A stretch of 11,957 bases of DNA from Faecalibacterium sp. GTDB lineage: Bacteria > Bacillota > Clostridia > Oscillospirales > Ruminococcaceae. The stretch's first letter is position 1, and the number at the start of each line of letters is the position of its first letter. Positions 6,865 to 11,957 of this stretch are shown one piece after another. The stretch spans positions 1 through 11,957 of the forward strand of contig JAFULE010000041.1 in the NCBI GenBank assembly GCA_017483235.1, written 5' to 3'. The notes under the pieces were generated by a model. The model was not told the DNA's origin, searched no databases, and saw nothing but the letters and a program-made list of their open reading frames with translations. The position numbers and the translations under genes are program-made.

Positions 6865-7055
6865 AGCGAAAACAGCGATTTGATGGTGACAAACAAAGCA
6901 CTGATCTCTTTGACCAGCATCGAAAGCACCACCACCAGCCCTGCCAGTGTTGTCATCATAGCCTGATCTTCCCGCCCGGAACGGATCAGAAGCTGATTGA
7001 GCACCGCCACGATAATACCGATGGCAGCAATTTTGAATACAAGATCGATTTCCAT
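6861..7055 (-). CDS. spoIIIAC: Stage III sporulation protein AC
   Basis: A 64-residue membrane protein, the usual family length, with two membrane segments (about 6-23 and 34-52) and the conserved RSGREDQAMMTTLAGLVVVL between them. In B. subtilis it is part of the mother-cell SpoIIIA channel. The ATG at 7055 has an AAAGGAGATG ribosome site at good spacing, and a 24-base gap separates it from spoIIIAB. This is one of only two clear gaps inside the operon. The end overlaps spoIIIAD as ATGA. Confidence 0.93.
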   Translation of the reverse strand: MEIDLVFKIAAIGIIVAVLNQLLIRSGREDQAMMTTLAGLVVVLSMLVKEISALFVTIKSLFSL

Positions 7056-7079
7056 GGAAAGGCATCTCCTTTGCAGATC

Positions 7080-7559
7080 TTACAAAAATGCCAAGGCTGC
7101 CATCAGCCCAACTCCGGCGCCCAGCTTGCCGTACAATGCAGCGGCTTTGTTCTCTTCCTGCGAGACAGCTTCTGCGGCCGTTTCAAACCATTGTCGGTAG
7201 TATTCCAGCCGGCTGCATTCCTGCAGGGCGCCGCTTTGCCCCATGCCGGAAAAGCATTCGATGAAACAGGCCTGTTCTTCCTTGCTCAGTACCGGCGGGG
7301 GAACGGCGGTTTGAAAACTGCCGTTCGGTATAAATAGCAGCAGCTTTGCCGCCGCGCTTTCCTGCAGCTTTTCATATATCAGCTTCAGCGGCAGCTTGCG
7401 ATAACTGATCTCGTTGCCAATCTGATGGAGCAGCTGTGCGGCCGCCTGCAGTGTTTTGCGGCGCAGCCGATGTTTTTGCAATGCGGCCTGTCCGCAGCCC
7501 CAGCCGCAAAGGATCACAAAAATCGCACCCAAAAGCTTTACCACGATCTGCACCTTCAT
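7080..7559 (-). CDS. spoIIIAB: Stage III sporulation protein AB
   Basis: Membrane protein of the SpoIIIA complex with likeness to type II secretion GspF-type proteins; thought to act with the SpoIIIAA ATPase. The product is 159 residues: an N-terminal membrane segment (about 5-24), a cytosolic helical domain containing LLHQIGNEISYRKLPLKLIYEKL (about 43-65, matching the family's LxxEIxYxxxPL pattern), and a C-terminal membrane segment (about 140-158). The ATG at 7559 forms an ATGA overlap with the spoIIIAA stop. The open frame extends 20 codons upstream, but the family N-terminus begins at MKVQIVVKLLG. Confidence 0.93.
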   Translation of the reverse strand: MKVQIVVKLLGAIFVILCGWGCGQAALQKHRLRRKTLQAAAQLLHQIGNEISYRKLPLKLIYEKLQESAAAKLLLFIPNGSFQTAVPPPVLSKEEQACFIECFSGMGQSGALQECSRLEYYRQWFETAAEAVSQEENKAAALYGKLGAGVGLMAALAFL

Positions 7560-8455
7560 AGCAGCTTCACCTCGGCAAAACTGCCCGGTGCATTGCGGCC
7601 GCTCATACGGCAAAGACATTGCACCATTCCGTTTTGCCGCAAAAGTCGGAACTGCGGGCGCTGCTGCGCCTGCTGAAGGCTGCCTGCATGCATGGTGGCA
7701 ATAAAATCCACACCGGCAGCAAGACCCTGCTGCAAAGCGGTCACTTCATTCAGTTCGCCCAACTCGTCCAGCAGCATCACCTGCGGTGCCAGTGTGCGCA
7801 GTGCCATCTGGGCAGCGGCAGCTTTGGGGATACCGCTGATCACATCCAAACCATGTAGATATCTTCGGACTTCTTTGCTCATGATCTCTTCCCTTTCGTC
7901 CAGCACCGCGCAGCATCGACCTTGACGGCATAGAAACTGTGCGATGCTGCGCAATGCGGTAGTTTTTCCGCTGCCGGGTTCGCCCACCAGAAGAATGCCG
8001 CCAAAACTGTTTTGCCCCAGAAACTCAAGCAGTGGAGGAGGCAGATCGACGATGCGGTCGCGGGCAATGCGCAGATTAAGCGACGTGGGCTGTACCAGTG
8101 AGTAGCCCACATTCTGTGCGGTCACATAACTGCCTGCAACCCCCACCCGCTGCCCACCGGATAAGGTGATATAGCCGTGGCTGAGTTGTTCTTCATAACT
8201 GTGCAGCGAATGGCCGCACAAATGCAGTAAAATCTCTTCGATCTGCTGCTCGGTCAAAAGCAAACCGCGCAATGGGGCAAGCGCGGTATCGTATTGTGCG
8301 GCGGACAGAAAACATCCGTGCACCGTAAGCCCCGGCGGCTGAAAAGCACGCAGCCGCACCTCCTGCACGGCAAGTGCTTTTTGCTGCGGAAGTTGTACAA
8401 ACACATTGGCCAGAAAGCCGGGCAGCTGTTTTACTGCCGCAAAGTACTCGTCCAT
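7556..8455 (-). CDS. spoIIIAA: Stage III sporulation protein AA, AAA-type secretion ATPase
   Basis: Cytosolic ATPase of the SpoIIIA channel, thought to power assembly or transport between mother cell and engulfed forespore. The product is 299 residues. It has Walker A GEPGSGKTT at 158-166, the conserved DEREE at 186-190, Walker B VMLLDE at 226-231, and ATMHAG at 253-258 as in secretion ATPases. The N-terminal part carries the family pattern SHGYITLSGGQRVGVAG (92-108). The ATG at 8455 is chosen because GGTGAGG lies at proper distance; GTG codons 3 and 4 codons upstream have no ribosome site. It is the first gene of the spoIIIA operon, right after the ligA terminator, with a sigma-E-like -10 element 23 bases upstream of the start. 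Confidence 0.95.
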   Translation of the reverse strand: MDEYFAAVKQLPGFLANVFVQLPQQKALAVQEVRLRAFQPPGLTVHGCFLSAAQYDTALAPLRGLLLTEQQIEEILLHLCGHSLHSYEEQLSHGYITLSGGQRVGVAGSYVTAQNVGYSLVQPTSLNLRIARDRIVDLPPPLLEFLGQNSFGGILLVGEPGSGKTTALRSIAQFLCRQGRCCAVLDEREEIMSKEVRRYLHGLDVISGIPKAAAAQMALRTLAPQVMLLDELGELNEVTALQQGLAAGVDFIATMHAGSLQQAQQRPQFRLLRQNGMVQCLCRMSGRNAPGSFAEVKLL

Positions 8456-8478
8456 TTTCCTCACCACACTTTGGTAGC

Positions 8479-8486
8479 ATTGTATG
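8479..8486 (-). promoter_or_regulatory. Predicted sigma-E -10 element for the spoIIIA operon
   Basis: The minus strand reads CATACAAT, a full match to the sigma-E -10 consensus CATACAnT. The predicted start is near 8472, giving a leader of roughly 15-20 bases that contains the spoIIIAA ribosome site. The -35 region, squeezed between here and the ligA terminator T-run, does not match the sigma-E consensus well, so the call rests on the -10, its place, and the known sigma-E control of spoIIIA in B. subtilis. Confidence 0.6.
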
Positions 8487-8511
8487 CGGGATTCTTCCGG
8501 TTAGAACGAAC

Positions 8512-8550
8512 AAAAAAACCGTGAGCGCCGCACTAACAGCACTCACGGTT
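8512..8550 (-). terminator. Intrinsic terminator after ligA
   Basis: Hairpin with 12-base arms (8517-8528 and 8539-8550; AACCGTGAG against CTCACGGTT, one G-T pair), a 10-base loop, and a run of seven T on the minus strand. It starts 17 bases after the ligA stop. It insulates spoIIIA from ligA transcription. Confidence 0.93.
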
Positions 8551-8567
8551 GATAACAACAGTAGATA

Positions 8568-10550
8568 TTAATCTTTCAGCATATCCAGAAATTCCTGCTC
8601 GGTCAGCACCGGGATTCCAAGGCTTTGTGCTTTGGTCAGTTTGGAGCCCGCCGCAGTACCGGCCAGTACATAACTGGTCTTTTTGGAAACCGAGCCGCTG
8701 GCCTTGCCGCCGTTTTGGGTGATCAGGGCTTCGGCCTCGCTGCGGGAAAGACTTTCCAGCGTGCCGGTAACCACAATGGTCATACCGGCCAGTTTGGTGG
8801 TTTTTTCTTCACCATGCCAGATCATATTCACGCCGCTGGCTTCCAGACGGGTCAGAAGATCGGCAGTGCCTTCCTTGGCAAAAAATTCGACCACACTTTG
8901 GGCCATGATACTGCCGATTCCTTCGATTTCACACAGCTGTTCTATGCAAGCCGCTTTTACCGCGTCCATAGAGCCAAAATGCTCTGCAAGCAGAGCCGCG
9001 GCTTTATCGCCAATGTTGCGGATGCCCAAGCCAAACAGAAGTTTATCCAGGTTATTCTGCTTGGATTTTTCGATCGCATTCAACAGATTGGTTGCGCTTT
9101 TCTGCTTGAATTTGTCCAGCGTAAGAAGCTGTGCTTTCGTAAGAGAATAGATGTCGGCCGCCGAGTGCACCAGCCCCTTTTCCACCAGCTGGGTACACAC
9201 CGCCTCGCCCATGCCGTCAATGTCCATGGCGCCGCGGCAGGCAAAGTGGATCAGATTGCGCAGCGACTGGGCCGGACATTCCGGGTTGACGCAGCGCAGA
9301 GCGGCTTCGTCCTGCAGATGCACCGCCGGCGAACCACAGGATGGGCAGATATGCGGCATCACATAGGGTTCGGCATCCTCGGCGTGGCGGGTGACCCCAA
9401 TCACCTCGGGGATAATATCGCCGGCTTTTCGTACCTGAATGGTGTCGCCAATGCGAAGCCCCAGCTGACGGATGAAGTCCTCATTGTGCAGGATCGCACG
9501 AGCCACTGTGGTGCCGGCCAGAAATACCGGTTTGAACTGGGCAGTGGGCGTCAGAACACCGGTGCGCCCCACCGATACCTCTACCCCCAGCAACTCGGTT
9601 TCTTTTACTTCGGGCGGATATTTGTAGGCGATGGCCCAGCGCGGGAATTTGTTGGTGGAGCCAAGCTGACGGCGCTGATCAAAAGCATTCAGTTTAATGA
9701 CTGCACCATCCATGTCAAAACTGAGGGTACTGCGTCGATTGCCAATCTCTTCGATCTCGCGGATGGCATCCTCGATGGAATGGAACACCCGATACCGGGG
9801 CGACACCGCAAGGCCCAGACTTTTGCAGTAATCCAGACTTTCGGTATGAGAAGACACCTGATGGCCGCGCATCTGCTGGATATTGAACACAAAGATGGAC
9901 AGCCCGCGCCCGGCAGTGACCGCAGGGTCTTTTTGACGCAGTGAACCGGCCGCTGCGTTGCGGGGGTTCTTGAACGGGGTAACGCCCAGATTTTCCTGTT
10001 CGGCCTTCAATTTATCGAACACATCATGGGGCATATACACTTCGCCGCGCACTTCCAGATATTCCGGTGCACCGACAAGGGTTTTGGGTACTGCTTCGAT
10101 CGCCGTAACATTGGCGGTGACATCATCGCCTACCACACCGTCGCCGCGGGTGGAAGCACGTACCAGCACGCCGTTTTCGTATTCCAAACTGCAGGAAAGA
10201 CCGTCGATTTTGATCTCGACCACATACTCAGGTTCGATACCGGCATCGCGTACACGGCGGTCGAATTCGCGCAGTTCGTCAAAGCTGAAGGCATCCTGCA
10301 GGCTTTCCATCTTGACCGCATGGGTCACCTTGGCAAAACGGCCGCTGGGGGCTTCATTGACCCGCTGGGTGGGCGAAGCAGCCGTAACAATGGCCGGAAA
10401 CTGCTGTTCCAGCGCTTTCAATTCACGGCTGAGTGCGTCGTATTCAAAATCCTCCAGTTCGGGGGCAGCATCTTCGTAATACAGGCGATTGTTATGCTCG
10501 ATGATGCGGCGCAGTTCCTCTGCGCGCTGGGCGGCTTGCTGCTGTGTCAT
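8568..10550 (-). CDS. ligA: NAD-dependent DNA ligase
   Basis: Seals nicks in duplex DNA using NAD+, essential for replication and repair. The 660-residue product has the family's usual length. Domains in order: Ia domain (about 5-60, with HNNRLYYEDAAPELEDFEYD); adenylation domain with the catalytic lysine K114 in KIDG (114-117); OB fold (about 310-390, with SVGRTGVLTP and KAGDIIPEV); a zinc finger with C402, C405, C420 and C425; helix-hairpin-helix repeats (about 430-570); and a BRCT domain (about 585-660, GMTIVVTGTL). All key residues look intact. The ATG at 10550 begins the family N-terminus; the AAGGATG ribosome site is spaced slightly far (about 10 bases). The gap to yunB upstream holds candidate promoters and a palindrome; a strong terminator follows. 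Confidence 0.97.
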   Translation of the reverse strand: MTQQQAAQRAEELRRIIEHNNRLYYEDAAPELEDFEYDALSRELKALEQQFPAIVTAASPTQRVNEAPSGRFAKVTHAVKMESLQDAFSFDELREFDRRVRDAGIEPEYVVEIKIDGLSCSLEYENGVLVRASTRGDGVVGDDVTANVTAIEAVPKTLVGAPEYLEVRGEVYMPHDVFDKLKAEQENLGVTPFKNPRNAAAGSLRQKDPAVTAGRGLSIFVFNIQQMRGHQVSSHTESLDYCKSLGLAVSPRYRVFHSIEDAIREIEEIGNRRSTLSFDMDGAVIKLNAFDQRRQLGSTNKFPRWAIAYKYPPEVKETELLGVEVSVGRTGVLTPTAQFKPVFLAGTTVARAILHNEDFIRQLGLRIGDTIQVRKAGDIIPEVIGVTRHAEDAEPYVMPHICPSCGSPAVHLQDEAALRCVNPECPAQSLRNLIHFACRGAMDIDGMGEAVCTQLVEKGLVHSAADIYSLTKAQLLTLDKFKQKSATNLLNAIEKSKQNNLDKLLFGLGIRNIGDKAAALLAEHFGSMDAVKAACIEQLCEIEGIGSIMAQSVVEFFAKEGTADLLTRLEASGVNMIWHGEEKTTKLAGMTIVVTGTLESLSRSEAEALITQNGGKASGSVSKKTSYVLAGTAAGSKLTKAQSLGIPVLTEQEFLDMLKD

Positions 10551-10577
10551 ATATGCTACGCATCCTTGCTTTGTAAA

Positions 10578-10637
10578 AATATAGGGCACCGTATTCCGTG
10601 CCACAAAAAGTATACCATAAACCGGGGCAAATTACTA
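10578..10637 (-). promoter_or_regulatory. Candidate promoter region of ligA (two possible -10 elements)
   Basis: First candidate: TATACT (10609-10614) with TG one base further upstream (TGGTATACT), an extended -10. Its -35 is weak (TAGTAA, overlapping the yunB stop). Second: TATATT (10578-10583) with TTGTGG (10601-10606) at 17 bases. No terminator is seen after yunB, so read-through is possible as well. I cannot decide between the two candidates by eye. Confidence 0.45.
10585..10602. repeat. Imperfect palindrome ahead of ligA, possible operator
   Basis: GGCACGGAATACGGTGCC on the minus strand: 5-base arms GGCAC/GTGCC, one mismatch, then a further G-C pair near the centre. It fills the spacer of the second candidate ligA promoter, or begins at the predicted start of the first. 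It does not match the Bacillota LexA box. It could be a repressor site or a short leader hairpin, or chance. Confidence 0.35.
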
Positions 10638-11294
10638 TTGCGAGATACCGCCGTGATACACCTGCGGCACTCCGCCCACCAGAAGCACCTGCCCCAGAAA
10701 CTGGTCATTGCTGACACTGACCGAGGTAGAATATCCCGAAAGGGCCACATTCATGTTCATGGAAAACCGAGCGTACAAGGTCAGTTTGACCTGATTGATC
10801 CCCGCAGTTTCGATGGTATCGAACACTTCGGTATCCACATAGGATTCCGGTTTGACATGCAGCGCTATGCGCGGGCCGCGCCCTGCCGCCACCTGCACCC
10901 CCAGTAAGGTGCCCAACGGAACACTGAGCGGGATGCGATCCATCTCGTTCAGTTTCTGGGTTACAATCTCGCTCAATTCTGCCTGCACTACATTTACTAC
11001 CTGCGCATCGGCACTGACCATTGCAATGCTGCCGTCCGGATTGTAGACCACATCATACAGCCTGGCATAGTTTTCCGGATGCAGGATGGCGTTTTCATCC
11101 GCGGCTTCACTGAATGCATTCATGGCATAGCGGCTGCATTCGTATTCTACAATTTCCAGCAAAATCGGCCGGATGTGCCGCTCGACGGCAAACATCAGAT
11201 ACAAAAGAATGGCAAGTCCCAGCAGACAGTACACCCCGATGCGCCGCAGCCGTCCGGTGCCTTCGATGTGTTCCGCAGGTGAATAACGCAGCAC
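10635..11294 (-). CDS. yunB: Sporulation protein YunB
   Basis: A 219-residue membrane-anchored protein of the YunB family; the B. subtilis gene is sigma-E controlled and needed for normal sporulation, molecular role unknown. Seen here: an Arg-rich cytosolic start, one membrane segment (about 19-36, GVYCLLGLAILLYLMFAV), then an extracellular domain with the family features YECSRYAMNAF (51-61), IPLGT-like IPLSVPLGTLLG (120-131), and AGINQVKLTLYARFSMNM followed by a C-terminal segment ending at the usual place. The start is a GTG at 11294, supported by a strong GGGGGAG ribosome site and by the absence of a better ATG. It lies alone between the pfkA terminator and ligA. A weak TATAGT/AATATAGT -10-like sequence is at 11317-11324 with no clear -35. 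Confidence 0.9.
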   Translation of the reverse strand: MLRYSPAEHIEGTGRLRRIGVYCLLGLAILLYLMFAVERHIRPILLEIVEYECSRYAMNAFSEAADENAILHPENYARLYDVVYNPDGSIAMVSADAQVVNVVQAELSEIVTQKLNEMDRIPLSVPLGTLLGVQVAAGRGPRIALHVKPESYVDTEVFDTIETAGINQVKLTLYARFSMNMNVALSGYSTSVSVSNDQFLGQVLLVGGVPQVYHGGISQ

Positions 11295-11348
11295 AGCAAC
11301 TCCCCCTTATAGAACCACTATATTCACCCGTCTGCCGGCCCGACCGCA

Positions 11349-11392
11349 CAAAAAAGAAAAAAGACGCCCCCTTTTGCAAGGAAACGTCTTTT
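11349..11392 (-). terminator. Intrinsic terminator after pfkA
   Basis: Hairpin with 13-base arms (11359-11371 and 11380-11392; AAAAGACG against CGTCTTTT, extended by five pairs of which three are G-T), an 8-base loop, followed on the minus strand by a T-rich tract (TTCTTTTTTGT). It begins 13 bases after the pfkA stop. Confidence 0.93.
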
Positions 11393-11405
11393 GAAAGCGA
11401 TGAAA

Positions 11406-11957
11406 TCAGATGGAAATGGTGTTGCAGATATCGATCAGCTGCGGGTCGATATGTTTGCTCATCTCCAGCGCCTCATCTACGTGGTAATCCACCAGCTTGT
11501 CGCCCTTCAGGCCGACAATACGGTTGTACTGCCCCTGATCCAGCAAACAGATGGCATGGTATCCCATTTCGGAAGCACTGACACGGTCGCGCAGAGTGGG
11601 CGAACCGCCACGCTGTACGTGACCCAGAACAGTGGCACGCGAGTCAATACCGGTACGGGCCTGAATTTCGTTTGCGATCTCCTGCGCATGGCCCACACCT
11701 TCGGCAACCACTACGATGAAATGCTTTTTGCCGGTTTTCTGGGTGATGGCGATGCGATCCAGAATATCCTTCTGGAAATCAAAGGGATGCTCGGGCAGCA
11801 GCACTGCCACAGCACCGGAGGCAATGGCCACGTTCAACGCAATGTAGCCGGCGTTGCGGCCCATGACCTCAACCACGCTGCAGCGGTCATGGCTCTGGGT
11901 GGTATCCCGCAGCTTATCGATCATATCCAGCGCGGTGTTCATAGCGGTGTCGAAACC
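11406..11957 (-). CDS. pfkA: ATP-dependent 6-phosphofructokinase, C-terminal part (5' end cut by window edge)
   Basis: Phosphorylates fructose 6-phosphate to fructose 1,6-bisphosphate, the committed step of glycolysis. The last 183 residues are present, beginning inside the conserved GFDTA motif; about 140 residues are missing beyond the window. Seen directly: SVVEVMGRNAGYIAL (fructose 6-phosphate site, MGR), VVVAEGVG (substrate-contacting Glu), TRATVLGHVQRGGSP-type motif (here SRATVLGHVQRGGSP) with the Arg and His that bind substrate phosphate, and the usual C-terminus. Likeness to the bacterial allosteric PfkA group is strong; the residues that set ATP versus pyrophosphate use lie outside the window, so ATP use is inferred. 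The gene is closed by an intrinsic terminator and is unrelated in function to the sporulation genes that follow. Confidence 0.94.
   Translation of the reverse strand, partial: GFDTAMNTALDMIDKLRDTTQSHDRCSVVEVMGRNAGYIALNVAIASGAVAVLLPEHPFDFQKDILDRIAITQKTGKKHFIVVVAEGVGHAQEIANEIQARTGIDSRATVLGHVQRGGSPTLRDRVSASEMGYHAICLLDQGQYNRIVGLKGDKLVDYHVDEALEMSKHIDPQLIDICNTISI

Noticed and set aside
6485..6901. 139-codon N-terminal extension of spoIIIAE
   Set aside because: It overlaps all of spoIIIAD out of frame; the family N-terminus with a signal-like segment begins at 6484 at a TAATG junction.
8456..8467. GTG starts upstream of the spoIIIAA ATG
   Set aside because: No ribosome site precedes them, while the ATG at 8455 has GGTGAGG at a suitable distance.
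8625..9944. Long plus-strand open frame (439 codons) opposite ligA
   Set aside because: It lies wholly antisense to a clear full-length LigA; its product shows no recognisable domain and it is explained by codon bias in the opposite strand.
10026..10907. Plus-strand open frame spanning the ligA 5' end, the gap and the yunB 3' end
   Set aside because: It covers parts of two well-supported minus-strand genes and the product looks like shadow sequence.
1..11957. Mobile elements, CRISPR arrays, tRNA or rRNA genes, phage or defence genes
   Set aside because: Looked for throughout; no direct repeat array, transposase, integrase, tRNA-like or rRNA-like segment was seen, and genes are packed end to end with known functions.

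Overview
The window is a compact, moderately GC-rich stretch of chromosome from a spore-forming Clostridia-type member of the Bacillota. Every supported gene is on the minus strand, so transcription runs from high to low coordinates. The evidence for the lineage is a complete spoIIIA operon, a yunB homologue, an Asp23/YqhY gene next to nusB, and Shine-Dalgarno sites of the GGAGG type. The sequence style suggests the Oscillospirales (Ruminococcaceae/Oscillospiraceae), but that is inference; I could not run a phylogenetic comparison. I see no mobile elements, CRISPR array, rRNA or tRNA genes, and no gene-free stretch longer than about 110 bases.

In the direction of transcription: (1) the C-terminal half of 6-phosphofructokinase (pfkA, cut by the window edge), closed by a strong intrinsic terminator; (2) yunB, a sporulation gene with a GTG start; (3) ligA, the NAD-dependent DNA ligase, preceded by candidate promoters and a small palindrome and closed by a strong intrinsic terminator; (4) spoIIIAA to spoIIIAH, eight tightly packed genes, with a perfect sigma-E-type -10 element between the ligA terminator and spoIIIAA; (5) a good vegetative (sigma-A, extended -10) promoter, then asp23/yqhY, nusB, a divergent TsaD/Kae1-like paralogue, xseA, xseB and the start of ispA, which runs off the low-coordinate end.

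The spoIIIA products form the mother-cell half of the channel (the 'feeding tube' or SpoIIIA-SpoIIQ complex) that links the mother cell to the engulfed forespore: SpoIIIAA is the ATPase, AB/AC/AD/AE are membrane components, and AF/AG/AH are ring-type components. The downstream block is a housekeeping operon: transcription antitermination (NusB), nuclease (exonuclease VII large and small subunits) and isoprenoid synthesis (IspA).

The order resembles the Bacillus subtilis neighbourhood as I recall it (spoIIIA-accBC-yqhY-nusB-folD-xseA-xseB-ispA). Here accBC is missing, the folD slot holds the TsaD-like gene, and the upstream side is pfkA-yunB-ligA. This is mostly a well-understood core region and I do not see a wholly new system. 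The points most worth a second look are the TsaD-like paralogue, the promoters that separate sporulation from housekeeping expression, a strong hairpin ahead of nusB, and the palindrome ahead of ligA.
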